Source: an uncultured bacterium (GTDB taxonomy: Bacteria; Cyanobacteriota; Vampirovibrionia; Gastranaerophilales; Gastranaerophilaceae). Taken from it: DNA of 64,000 nt. Shown here one piece after another: positions 18,945-27,989 of the stretch. A program made the position numbers and the translations under genes. The notes under the pieces were generated by a model. That model made no database searches. It saw only the letters and a list, made by a program, of their open reading frames with translations, and was not told the origin of the DNA. Every line of letters begins with the position of its first letter. Within the stretch, counting starts at the first letter, position 1. The DNA lies in contig CASDWH010000032.1 in the NCBI GenBank assembly GCA_949284715.1, positions 1-64,000 of the forward strand, given 5' to 3'.

Positions 18945-20792
18945 ATGAAGAGGTTGTCCGGTATATTGACCATATTTGTTATTATTCTGCTTTTTATGGT
19001 GCTTATATTCCATAAGGATGTACCTTATGAACCTCAAAAACATTCATACAAACCTTCGCCGGTTATTGATACACCTCAAAGAGAACCCGATACTACTGTA
19101 ACAATCGACGGAGTTGATTATTATAAATCAGGGGCGAAGAACGGTAAATTCGGCGGAGAATTTTTTATATCCACAATCGGGGAGGGGCCAAAAACCTTTA
19201 ACCCTTTTAACGCAATGGATGCGACATCCTCCACAATGGGCGGAATTATGTATGACGGACTTTTAACCTCTAATCCTGCGACCGGCGAGGTCATTCCCCT
19301 TCTTGCCAAGAATTATACTATATCTCCGGATGGCAGAGAGTATACAATAAACTTAAGAAAAGGGATTAAGTGGTCTGACGGCAGTCCAATTACTGCTAAT
19401 GATGTCATATATACATACAAAGAAATTATTTTTGCAGGATTAGGAAATACTTCTACCCGTGATATGATGGTGATAGACGGGAAATTGCCGATTGTAGAAA
19501 AAATAGATGATTATACTGTAAAATTTACAACAGTAAAACCATTTGCTCCGTTCTTAAGACAGTTATCTACCCCCATTGCTCCTGCGCATATTTTTAAACC
19601 TGTTTCGGATAAAGGCGCCGATGCGTTTAATACATTTTTATCAACCGATATTAATCCAGACAACCTGGTTATAAGCGGTGCTTTCAGACTTAAAGAATAC
19701 GTTCCAGCTCAAAGAGTTGTATATGAACGAAACCCTGATTATTACAAGGTGAATACTAATAATGAAAAACTTCCCTACCTTGATAAAATTGTTTATTTTA
19801 TTGTTGCAGATTTCAATAATGAAATCCTGAAATTTGAAGCAAAAGAGATTGATATGATAAGTATCCGCGGGGCTAATGTTGCCAGATACAAGGCAAAAGA
19901 ACCAACCTCTGATTATACGGTTTATAATCTGGGGCCGGATACCGGAACGATGTTTATCACTATTAATCTTAATACCCGCAAAAATAAAGACGGGAAGTAT
20001 AATGTAAACCCAATTAAGCAGGAGTGGTTTGCAAATAAAAATTTCAGAGCCGCAATTGATTATGCTCTTGACAGAAAGAGTATGGTAATGAATATTGCTA
20101 ACGGCCTCGGAGTTCCGCTCTTTACGGCGGAAAGTCTTAATTCTATCTATCTTAATAAAAATCTTAAAGGACATGAGCGCGATTTGAAACATGCACGGGA
20201 ACTTCTTATTCAAGGCGGGTTTTATTATGATAAAAACGGGAAATTAAGGGATAAAAATACAAATTATGTCGAATTTGATCTGTTTACCAATGCCGGAAAT
20301 ACAGAACGCGAAGCCCTCGGTGTTATGATTAAACAGGATATTGAGGATTTAGGAATAAAAGTTAATTTTAAACCGATAGAGTTTAATTCTCTTGTCAATA
20401 AGCTTGTAAATACTTATGATTATGATATGGCTATTATGGGGCTTACAGGCTCTCCGCTTGAGCCGCACAGCGGTAAAAATGTCTGGTATTCATCGGGGCC
20501 TTTGCATATGTTTAACCAGCGGCCTGCCGGATATAATATTGATGACAGGCTCCCGATGGAAAAAGAGCTTGATTATATTTTTGATGAAGCGGCTCTTAAA
20601 ACGAATTTTGAAGAACGCAAAAAGCTCTATGACAGATATCAGGAAATTATTTATGATGAAAAACCTATGATTTATCTGTATTCTCCAATTAGAATAATTG
20701 CCGCGCGTAATTATTTAAAAAACCTTTACCCATCATCATTATCAGGTATTGGTTATAATCTTGATGAAATTTTTATAGATAAAACAAATTAA
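18945..20792 (+). CDS. ABC transporter substrate-binding protein, peptide type (SBP_bac_5)
   Basis: 615 residues. The N-terminus (LSGILTIFVIILLFMVLIFH) is an uncleaved-looking membrane anchor with no lipobox Cys. A solute-binding family 5 domain follows: FNPFNAMDATSSTMGGIMYD, the lobe signature YTINLRKGIKWSDGSPITANDV and YERNPDYYK. Such proteins usually bind oligopeptides for an Opp/Dpp importer; no permease or ATPase gene is adjacent. No ribosome binding site is visible; TATTCT (18933-18938) ends six bases before the ATG, so it may be leaderless. Confidence 0.88.
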   Translation: MKRLSGILTIFVIILLFMVLIFHKDVPYEPQKHSYKPSPVIDTPQREPDTTVTIDGVDYYKSGAKNGKFGGEFFISTIGEGPKTFNPFNAMDATSSTMGGIMYDGLLTSNPATGEVIPLLAKNYTISPDGREYTINLRKGIKWSDGSPITANDVIYTYKEIIFAGLGNTSTRDMMVIDGKLPIVEKIDDYTVKFTTVKPFAPFLRQLSTPIAPAHIFKPVSDKGADAFNTFLSTDINPDNLVISGAFRLKEYVPAQRVVYERNPDYYKVNTNNEKLPYLDKIVYFIVADFNNEILKFEAKEIDMISIRGANVARYKAKEPTSDYTVYNLGPDTGTMFITINLNTRKNKDGKYNVNPIKQEWFANKNFRAAIDYALDRKSMVMNIANGLGVPLFTAESLNSIYLNKNLKGHERDLKHARELLIQGGFYYDKNGKLRDKNTNYVEFDLFTNAGNTEREALGVMIKQDIEDLGIKVNFKPIEFNSLVNKLVNTYDYDMAIMGLTGSPLEPHSGKNVWYSSGPLHMFNQRPAGYNIDDRLPMEKELDYIFDEAALKTNFEERKKLYDRYQEIIYDEKPMIYLYSPIRIIAARNYLKNLYPSSLSGIGYNLDEIFIDKTN

Positions 20793-21235
20793 TTCATTTT
20801 ATTTGTTCTGTCCATGCCGGTAAAAGCCTTTATAATAGCGTATATGCCGTAAATTCCAAGACCGCCGGCAAAGATTTTTTGCAATATTCCTCCGCCTTTT
20901 GCCATTAGTGTTCCTGCTGAAAGTCCTATTGGTACAACATTATCAGCAAGTGAACTGCAAAAACCTGCGGTGTAGCCTTTAATATTTCCCCACATTTTTG
21001 CTAAAGGGCTGTCCAATCTCCATTTAAAAGCTCCGCGTTTTAGCATATTATCAACATCACTTTCTTTAGAAAGTCTATTTGCATCAAGCCATGCATCAAG
21101 AGTTGAGTCTGCCATTTGAATTTTTCCGTAACGAATAGAATCCCTTCTGGCACGCGAGTGTGCGTCATAGACCCCGAGTCCAAGCCCGCCGGCGCCTGCT
21201 GTTTTTATTAAAATGTTTTTAAGTGCGATAGCCAT
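20789..21235 (-). CDS. hypothetical protein with Gly-rich hydrophobic ends
   Basis: 148 residues, not recognised. The N-terminal segment has a glycine-rich hydrophobic stretch (TAGAGGLGLGVYDAHSRARR) and the C-terminal third has two hydrophobic segments (VVPIGLSAGTLMAKGGG, IFAGGLGIYGIYAIIKAF) that could insert into a membrane. A hydrophilic helical part lies between. The start overlaps the HEAT-like gene by 17 bases, so both are likely one operon. Its stop overlaps the convergent binding-protein gene by 4 bases. Confidence 0.6.
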   Translation of the reverse strand: MAIALKNILIKTAGAGGLGLGVYDAHSRARRDSIRYGKIQMADSTLDAWLDANRLSKESDVDNMLKRGAFKWRLDSPLAKMWGNIKGYTAGFCSSLADNVVPIGLSAGTLMAKGGGILQKIFAGGLGIYGIYAIIKAFTGMDRTNKMN

Positions 21236-22058
21236 GATTTACAGCCTCTTTTTTCTTTGCCTCTTCCGGCGGAAGCGGGTAGCTCACTACTTCTGTTTTG
21301 GCAGACATTCTAAGCAGCGCTTCTGCTGCTTGAAGTGAATCTTCTTTATCTGCCTGATTGTTTTTCATATTATTCAGCAGAGTTATTGTATAATTGTTTC
21401 CCTGAGCGGTACCTGTACTAAGAAGGCTTAAAGCAATCCCTCTTACTGACCCCTGAGGGTCTTGAAGCATTTTGTTTACTAAAGCATTTAGTGCAGGATC
21501 ATTGTATCTGGCAGCATCTTCTTCAAAACGCCGTACAATATCTTTTGCTGCCTGGAGTCTTACTTCTTTATTCGGATTATTTAAGTAATTTTCTAATGAT
21601 TTTATATAATTATCAGTTAGTGCAACAATTCGTTTTTTTCCTTCAGGGGCTTCTTTTTTTTCTTCTGCCGGAGCTGTTGCCTGCGGCGGATACGGCGGAT
21701 AACCGGGATATGCAGGATATGGCGGATATGCCATATACGGAGCAGGATAAGGATAACCCTGATATTGCTGCGGGTACTGAACATTGTTGTGTATTTCATT
21801 ATTATTGTTATTATAAATTGAACCGTTAGGAATGCTGCTCCACGGAGTCTGCACCCGCTGTGTATCAGGTGGTGTTGCAGGACTTGTTTGATTGGTATCA
21901 GTTGTTTGTGTCTGAACCGGCAGCCGTTTTATGTTCTGTCCGTTTTGTGTTACCGGTAAATTACCTTGTCCTCCCATATTCACGGCAGGATTTATTATTT
22001 GTATATTTACTCCTGAGTAATTAGGAACTTGTAATTGTTTGTCCAAATATTCAGCCAT
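21219..22058 (-). CDS. Pro/Tyr-rich protein with HEAT-like helical C-terminus
   Basis: 279 residues. Residues 1-90 are Asn/Gln/Thr-rich and look disordered; about 90-130 is a Pro-Tyr tract (YPYPAPYMAYPPYPAYPGY); residues about 145-265 form helical pairs (NNPNKEVRLQAAKDIVRRFE, DPQGSVRGIALSLLSTG) resembling HEAT repeats. No catalytic motif and no signal peptide. The Pro-Tyr tract could be a flexible spacer or an interaction surface. AAGG lies upstream of the ATG. First gene of a two-gene unit with the small Gly-rich protein. Confidence 0.65.
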   Translation of the reverse strand: MAEYLDKQLQVPNYSGVNIQIINPAVNMGGQGNLPVTQNGQNIKRLPVQTQTTDTNQTSPATPPDTQRVQTPWSSIPNGSIYNNNNNEIHNNVQYPQQYQGYPYPAPYMAYPPYPAYPGYPPYPPQATAPAEEKKEAPEGKKRIVALTDNYIKSLENYLNNPNKEVRLQAAKDIVRRFEEDAARYNDPALNALVNKMLQDPQGSVRGIALSLLSTGTAQGNNYTITLLNNMKNNQADKEDSLQAAEALLRMSAKTEVVSYPLPPEEAKKKEAVNHGYRT

Positions 22059-22214
22059 AATTTAACCTTATACACTTACTACTATTTATATAAAGTAGAA
22101 AGCTGCTAAAAAGTTGCCCATTTGTAAAGTTATGTAAATAATTTAGTCCATGCATGTCAGAAAATTCTCATTAAGATGTTAAAATATAGAAGGTTTTTAA
22201 AGGAGTTATAGAAG

Positions 22215-22838
22215 ATGCGTGTTCCTTGCGGTGCGTTCTCTTTGCAAAGTTTTACATCCAACAGCAGGAGTTTAGACCAAAAAGATAAGATATTGTTATC
22301 AACTCCTGCACTTGCAGCTTTAAGCGCAGGATATAAGAGCCGCAGAAAAATGCCTTCAAAGATGATTTTTGAAGGAGCGAAAAGCGGTTTAAAGTGGGGT
22401 GCTTTTTTATTATCCTTATGTACAATGCTGGGGACCAATAAGTTTCTGGCAAGAAATTCAGAAAAGGTCAGGGAGTTTGAAAATAAACACGGACTTATTA
22501 CAATGGCCGGTGTCGGTGTTGCTTCAACCGGCGGATATTATCTTCTTAACGAATTCGGGAACAATCTTGCTAATAATCACCCTAAAATCAGAAACGGAGT
22601 TGTCAATACTATTAAAGAAGTTGATAATAATGGTTTTATTATGGGTATAAAAGAATCAATGCGTGACGGCCGGTTAAGTTATAGACGCAGAATATTAAGC
22701 CAGCCGGATTATATAAAAAAGAGTGCAAGATTTGTTTCCAGAGCGACAAGAACAGCAATGGCCTCACTACCGTATGTTGGAGCCGGGCTTGCATGTGCAA
22801 TCGCAGTAATTAAACCAAGAATGCTGCCCGAGGATTAA
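22215..22838 (+). CDS. hypothetical protein, membrane-associated
   Basis: 207 residues, family not recognised. After a basic N-terminal stretch there are hydrophobic segments around residues 60-78 (LKWGAFLLSLCTMLG), 95-112 (LITMAGVGVASTGGYYLL) and near the C-terminus (ASLPYVGAGLACAIAVI), suggesting an integral or peripheral membrane protein. The N-terminus MRVPCGAFSLQSFTSNS shares the M-[KR]-[VI] opening and Phe-motif pattern seen in other unknowns here. AAGGAG lies about 11 bases before the ATG. Confidence 0.6.
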   Translation: MRVPCGAFSLQSFTSNSRSLDQKDKILLSTPALAALSAGYKSRRKMPSKMIFEGAKSGLKWGAFLLSLCTMLGTNKFLARNSEKVREFENKHGLITMAGVGVASTGGYYLLNEFGNNLANNHPKIRNGVVNTIKEVDNNGFIMGIKESMRDGRLSYRRRILSQPDYIKKSARFVSRATRTAMASLPYVGAGLACAIAVIKPRMLPED

Positions 22839-22883
22839 CTTATTAGTTTGGATAAAACTCTTTTGTTAAGTTTTTAGGTGAGT

Positions 22884-24317
22884 ATGAAAATTAATTCTAT
22901 TCTTCATTCATTCAATAATAAATCTGCTAAAAGAACAAATATGACAAGTATATACAAAAATAAATCCGGTACAGAAATTGCACCGGAAAATTCCTATCCT
23001 GTGTTTTTTAATGCCAGATTATATAAAGATGGTTTTTTATCTGTGTCAAAACTTTATATAAAAAGATTAATTGATAATTACAAGGGAGATAACAATGCTA
23101 TAAGCCTTCTTGGGCAAGGAACGTTTGGAACGGTCTATAATATTTTCTTCCCCGGTAAAGGTAATATTGCAGTAAAAATTTTGACACCGGGAAAGCCGGT
23201 TTTATATGGCGGCGGAAACCTTAAAAAAGAGGCTGAAATACTGGAGAGCATTCCGGCCGTATGCTCCAGAACCCAACAATTAGTCGATTATTTTAAATTT
23301 GAAGGCCGAGAACACCTTGTAAGCAGTGTTGTTCAGGGAAAACCATTGTCTAAGCAAAAAAATGTAGCACCGGAACTCTTAGATGATATTACAGAAGAAT
23401 TATTTAAATATGATGTTAATGGATTGATGTTTTATGACTTTAATCCTAATAATATTCTTGTACATAATAATAAAGCAGGGTTTATAGACTTTGAATTTAT
23501 GGAATATAAAAATATTAAGCAGAAAAACTTTGATGCATTTAATGATTTTCATCATCTTGATAGAAACCTTTATCATCCGGTAAAATCAAATATTAATTCG
23601 TTTGAGAACAGGTGTTTAGGATTAGTTTTTAAAATGCCGGAAGCAGAAAAAAATAGTATAATTAAAAACTATTTAAAATCATTATCCGGATACTATAATA
23701 AAAGAGCTGATTTTTATTCGAGCCTGAAAAGTTCTGACGGAATATCCAATAAAGCTGTAAAATACGAAAAGGTTTTAGCAGAGCTTTTTAAAAATCCTGT
23801 AGATGAAATTGTCAATATTGAAAAGAATTTTATTGATTTAAGATTTACAACATTGAATTACCATCTTTATATGCAGAGAAAAAAAGAAAATAAATTAATT
23901 GAAGGTGATATTGAAACTTATGGTGATTTTAATAAATATATAACGCGAATGAAACATTTAGTAAAAGATATTTTTATAGGTCTGAATAAGCTTTCACAAC
24001 AGCATGGTAATAAAGACATTGAAAAATATTGCGGAGTTAACAGAGTTTTTGCGGAAAATTTCTTAAGAAAAAATGCAAATCCGGTATATTTTGCACTAAG
24101 GCAGGATACTGATGCCCAGAAACTTGAAATACTTCAAAACACCGTGATGAGTAATTATAACAAGCGTAAAAATTATATTAACATTTCAAGATTTAATAAA
24201 GAATATGACAGATTAATGAATAAATACCAAAACAGCCCTAATTTTCTAACTTTATTTAAAAGTATAAAAATTACTTATGAAAAGAATATGAATTTTATAC
24301 AGAATGAAATTCTATAA
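22884..24317 (+). CDS. protein-kinase-like protein
   Basis: 477 residues from the ATG at 22884, favoured over the GTG at 22878 because AGGTGA is correctly spaced only for the ATG. A kinase-fold core is visible: glycine loop GQGTFGTVY (77-85), ATP-binding Lys in AVKIL (K98), a catalytic-loop-like YDFNPNNIL (184-192, D185 and N190) and a metal-binding IDFEF (D202). The HRD Arg and the DFG Gly are replaced. Residues 207-477 are helical, without a known domain. Likely an active but divergent kinase, substrate unknown. A disordered N-terminus precedes a PVFFNARLY motif. Confidence 0.7.
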   Translation: MKINSILHSFNNKSAKRTNMTSIYKNKSGTEIAPENSYPVFFNARLYKDGFLSVSKLYIKRLIDNYKGDNNAISLLGQGTFGTVYNIFFPGKGNIAVKILTPGKPVLYGGGNLKKEAEILESIPAVCSRTQQLVDYFKFEGREHLVSSVVQGKPLSKQKNVAPELLDDITEELFKYDVNGLMFYDFNPNNILVHNNKAGFIDFEFMEYKNIKQKNFDAFNDFHHLDRNLYHPVKSNINSFENRCLGLVFKMPEAEKNSIIKNYLKSLSGYYNKRADFYSSLKSSDGISNKAVKYEKVLAELFKNPVDEIVNIEKNFIDLRFTTLNYHLYMQRKKENKLIEGDIETYGDFNKYITRMKHLVKDIFIGLNKLSQQHGNKDIEKYCGVNRVFAENFLRKNANPVYFALRQDTDAQKLEILQNTVMSNYNKRKNYINISRFNKEYDRLMNKYQNSPNFLTLFKSIKITYEKNMNFIQNEIL

Positions 24318-24336
24318 TATTTGTTTTTTTATGCTT

Positions 24337-25527
24337 TTACACACCTTTACAAGCCTTAAGGTGTTCTAGTTCCCTTTGGAACGGAGAAATTTTATTTAAT
24401 TTCTCAATTACAGCCGGAAGTTTTTCGAGTACATAATCAATATCTTGTTCTGTAGTGTATTTACTCAAACTCCATCTTATACTTCCGTGAAGCGAGGTAA
24501 ACGGAGTCCCCATTGCTCTTAAAACATGGCTTGGCTCTAATGAACCGGAAGTACAGGCACTGCCTGAACTTGCACAAATCCCCAAATCACTCAGGTGTAA
24601 TAAAATTAATTCGCCCTCTATATACTCAAACCCGATATTGGTAGTATTGGGTACTCTGTTTGTAATTGAAGTGTTCAACCGAGCATTAAATATAGAACTG
24701 AGAATTCCTGTTTCAAGCTTGTCGCGCAGCCGTTTTACTTCTTTTGCTTCATATTCCAGATTGCAAGCGGCAAGTTCTGCTGCTTTGCCGAGGCCTGCAA
24801 TATATGGTACATTTTCTGTTCCGGCTCTTAAACCTCTTTCCTGATGTCCGCCTGTGATAAGCGGCGGGATTGACGTCTTTGCATTGATATAAAGCATACC
24901 GACACCTTTGGGTGCATGGAACTTGTGGCCTGAAATTCCAAGTAAATCTATACCGTTTTCCTGTACATCAATAGGAATTTTACCTGCTGCCTGAACAGCA
25001 TCGACAAAAAATTTGGTTTCAGGACTTCTGCTTTTTATTATTTCTGAGATTTGTTTTATAGGGAAAATAACGCCGGTTTCATTATTTGCCCACATAATTG
25101 ATACAAGCGCAGTATCTTTACGTATTTTATTTTTTAACTCTTCTAAATCCAGTTCTCCGGAATTGTTAACTCCGATATAATCGACCTCATATCCCTGTTT
25201 TTCGTATTCTTTGTATGTATTTAGTACACACGGGTGTTCTACTTTTGTAGTAATAATATGCCTTTTTGCCGGATTATAGCTGAGAACACCTTTAATAGCC
25301 ATATTTGCACTCTCGGAACCACAGGAGGTAAATATTATTTCCCGCTCGTTTGCGGCATTAATAAAATCTTTTATTTTTCCTCTTGCTTCTTTTATTGCAT
25401 TGTGTGCTTTGCGGCTAAAATCATACATGCTTGAAGGATTTGCATATTCTTCTTTTAAATATGGCAGCATTTCCTCCAGCACTTTTTCGTCTACTTTTGT
25501 TGTTGCATTATTATCTAAGTAAATCAT
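24337..25527 (-). CDS. nifS: cysteine desulfurase, NifS/IscS type
   Basis: 396 residues. A PLP enzyme that takes sulfur from cysteine for Fe-S cluster assembly. Seen: YLDNNATTKVDEKVLEEMLP at the N-terminus, the PLP Lys in LGISGHKFHAPKGVG, and the catalytic Cys loop CASSGSACTSGSLEPSHVL. It lies three bases after nifU in the same direction, so the desulfurase and scaffold are made together. Assigned NifS by its NifU partner; no nitrogenase gene is present, so a general Fe-S role is likely. Confidence 0.95.
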   Translation of the reverse strand: MIYLDNNATTKVDEKVLEEMLPYLKEEYANPSSMYDFSRKAHNAIKEARGKIKDFINAANEREIIFTSCGSESANMAIKGVLSYNPAKRHIITTKVEHPCVLNTYKEYEKQGYEVDYIGVNNSGELDLEELKNKIRKDTALVSIMWANNETGVIFPIKQISEIIKSRSPETKFFVDAVQAAGKIPIDVQENGIDLLGISGHKFHAPKGVGMLYINAKTSIPPLITGGHQERGLRAGTENVPYIAGLGKAAELAACNLEYEAKEVKRLRDKLETGILSSIFNARLNTSITNRVPNTTNIGFEYIEGELILLHLSDLGICASSGSACTSGSLEPSHVLRAMGTPFTSLHGSIRWSLSKYTTEQDIDYVLEKLPAVIEKLNKISPFQRELEHLKACKGV

Positions 25528-25529
25528 TT

Positions 25530-26336
25530 TTATACCTGTATAACTTCTATTTCTTTGCTGACTTTTTCTCTTAGGGTTGTTTCGACAAATGATTTTAGTG
25601 TAACGAGCGAATTTTTACATGAAGAACAGCGCCCGTACAATTTAACCATAACTTTATTGCCGGAAACATCTATTAATTCAATACCGCCCCCGTCTTTTTC
25701 AAGTTCCGGAGCGATTACTGTTTCGATAATTTTATTAACTTTTAAAACCATCTGAGTAGAAGTCATTTTTGATTCTTCTGCTGATTTTTTGTTGTAGGTA
25801 TTGAGGATATCCTGTATAATCCCTTTACAGCGTCCGCATGCGCCTCCGGCTTTGGTATAATTTGTGACCTCTTCAACGGTAGTCAAACCGTTATCTTTTA
25901 TGGCGTCCCATATTTGTTTTTCTGTTACATTAAAGCAGGTGCATACAATTTTTTCCTGCTGTGCGGCTTCTTCTTTGAAATAATGTTTAAGCGCGTCCTC
26001 CAAAGCTTCATGTCCCATAACAGAACAGTGCATTTTTTCGGGAGGAAGCCCATCTAATGCATCAGCAATATCCTTGTTAGTAATTTTTCTTACTTCTTCA
26101 ATCGGCTTTCCAATAATCATTTCTGTCAATATACTGGAACTTGCAACGGCAGAACCGCAGCCGAAGGTCTGGAATTTTGCATCTGTTACAATTCCGTTAT
26201 CTATTTTTAAGTATATTTTAAGTGAATCTCCGCAGGCAAGCGAACCGGCTTCTCCAATTGCATCCGCATTATCTATACTGCCTACGTTTCTCGGATTTCT
26301 ATAGTGATCGAGTACTTTTTCTGAATAATCCCACAT
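25530..26336 (-). CDS. nifU: Fe-S cluster scaffold NifU (three-domain)
   Basis: 268 residues with the full NifU layout: an IscU-like N-terminal domain with cysteines in GSLACGDSLK, TFGCGSAV and MHCSVMG; a central BFD-type [2Fe-2S] domain (CTCFNVTEKQ, GGACGRCKG); and a C-terminal NifU/Nfu domain with the CSSC pair in YGRCSSCKNSL. It assembles clusters from sulfur supplied by NifS. AAGGGA precedes the ATG. Full-length NifU is known from diazotrophs and some anaerobes, where it serves general Fe-S assembly. Confidence 0.96.
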   Translation of the reverse strand: MWDYSEKVLDHYRNPRNVGSIDNADAIGEAGSLACGDSLKIYLKIDNGIVTDAKFQTFGCGSAVASSSILTEMIIGKPIEEVRKITNKDIADALDGLPPEKMHCSVMGHEALEDALKHYFKEEAAQQEKIVCTCFNVTEKQIWDAIKDNGLTTVEEVTNYTKAGGACGRCKGIIQDILNTYNKKSAEESKMTSTQMVLKVNKIIETVIAPELEKDGGGIELIDVSGNKVMVKLYGRCSSCKNSLVTLKSFVETTLREKVSKEIEVIQV

Positions 26337-26436
26337 AATTTTTTCCCTTTTCTTACAGCTTGATTTTATCGCAAAAATAAAACTTTTGCATTGCAGTAAA
26401 AGATATTAGAATTTTAAAATTTATTGCCGGATAAGA

Positions 26437-27819
26437 TTACACATCCTCTTTTACTGTATCAGAAGGCTGTGACAAATAATCAATTCCGCCGACTGCCTTG
26501 TAAAGATTTATGGTTGAAACTACGTAATCAATTTTTGAGGAAATTTCTTCTTCTTCAACCTCCAGCATTTCTTTTTCGTGTTTAAGATATTCCAGCCTTG
26601 ACATTGCACCAATATCAAATTTTTGTGCTGCAAGTTCAAATTTATGTTTTTGATTCTTAAATATTTCTATACCGTTAATATAGTTATCACGCATAAGCTT
26701 GGCTGAGGAAAGCGAGTCATTAATCTCCTGCATAGAAGTTAAGACTACTTTCTCATATTGCTGCAATGCTTCTTTTAAGCCCAATTTGTGGATTCTAAAT
26801 ATTGCCATTTTAGCTCCGCCTGTAAACAGGTCAATATTTGGAGAGATTCCGGCCGATGACATAAAAGTAGCCGGTGTAAACATTTTCCCTGTCTGATAAG
26901 CGTTATACCCTATTGAGCCAAAGATTGTAAATGTCGGGAGAAGGTTTGCCCGTGCCGATTTGACATCAAACCCTTTTTTCTCAACATTAAGCTGCATTTT
27001 TTGGTAATCCGGTCTGTATTGAATTAATGCACCATTTAATTCTGACGGGATTTCAAAGGTAGTTACCTCTTCCCAGCCGCTTACAACAATTTTTGATGGT
27101 GTGCGGCTTCCGAGAATTACAATCATCTGGTTTTCCAGAAGGTCTTCAAACTCTTTTAAATTATTCAAATGATTCTTAAGCTGAGATACCGCTTGTTTTT
27201 CTGTAAGAACTTCAGGATAACCGCACAATCCCCAGTTGTATTTTGTTTCGGTCATCTCTGCAATTTCTGTTTGAATATCCAGTACTTTTTCATAATTAGA
27301 AATTAATTTTTTAGTCTTTATAAGATTAAAATAATCTGCTGCAAAATCTGAAATTGTTGAAATATATGTTGCACGTTCATTTTCTCTTACCATTTCAAGA
27401 GATTTTTTTGCTGCCCGCTTGTTATTAAGATTCTTACCCCATATATCAATTTCGTATGAAGCAGTAAGCGGCATTATAAATTGACTTTGTTTATAAGAAG
27501 GAATGAGCATTGCACCGTACTGATTATCACTTGAATGGAAGGTTCTCTGCGCGGTACCATCAAACCCGATATACGGCAGTTGATTACCAACAGCTATTTT
27601 TACAGCTTCCTGCGCCTCTTTAGTTCGTATACTTGCTATTTTCAAATCCTGGTTATTTATTACTAAATCCTGTATATATCCGACCAGCTTCTCATCCTGA
27701 TATTTATTCCACCAGTCCATATTTGTATAAGCCATACGATAATCTGTTTCGGCAGCATAAACTAACTGTGAGGTAATAATTACAGACAAGAGCAGTCTTA
27801 CAATATTTTTAATTGTCAT
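26437..27819 (-). CDS. TolC-family outer-membrane efflux protein
   Basis: 460 residues. Signal peptide (IVRLLLSVIITSQLVYA) without a lipobox, then two OEP repeats, each with long helices and beta segments (LKIASIRTKEAQEAVKIAVG, and YQKMQLNVEKKGFDVKSARA in the second half). It forms the outer-membrane channel of tripartite efflux or type I secretion machines. The membrane-fusion and inner-membrane partners are not in the window. AAGGAG lies about 10 bases before the ATG. Its presence supports an outer membrane in this organism. Confidence 0.9.
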   Translation of the reverse strand: MTIKNIVRLLLSVIITSQLVYAAETDYRMAYTNMDWWNKYQDEKLVGYIQDLVINNQDLKIASIRTKEAQEAVKIAVGNQLPYIGFDGTAQRTFHSSDNQYGAMLIPSYKQSQFIMPLTASYEIDIWGKNLNNKRAAKKSLEMVRENERATYISTISDFAADYFNLIKTKKLISNYEKVLDIQTEIAEMTETKYNWGLCGYPEVLTEKQAVSQLKNHLNNLKEFEDLLENQMIVILGSRTPSKIVVSGWEEVTTFEIPSELNGALIQYRPDYQKMQLNVEKKGFDVKSARANLLPTFTIFGSIGYNAYQTGKMFTPATFMSSAGISPNIDLFTGGAKMAIFRIHKLGLKEALQQYEKVVLTSMQEINDSLSSAKLMRDNYINGIEIFKNQKHKFELAAQKFDIGAMSRLEYLKHEKEMLEVEEEEISSKIDYVVSTINLYKAVGGIDYLSQPSDTVKEDV

Positions 27820-27933
27820 TTATACACTTGCTCCTTGTGTTATTATCATAACACAGTGAAATATTTTTTTTCAAGAGGAATTTATTATTATGTAAATATT
27901 TTGTAATAAGAATATCAGGTAATAGCAAATTTT

Positions 27934-27962
27934 TTGATTTACATTTGTTTTGGCTTTATATT
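27934..27962 (+). promoter_or_regulatory. promoter of the HExxH protein gene
   Basis: TTGATT (27934-27939), a 17-base spacer and TATATT (27957-27962), then AAGGAGA in front of the ATG at 27990. This gene has a normal untranslated leader, unlike the leaderless group. Confidence 0.5.
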
Positions 27963-27989
27963 AATATGTCGTAAAAGGAGATAATCATT

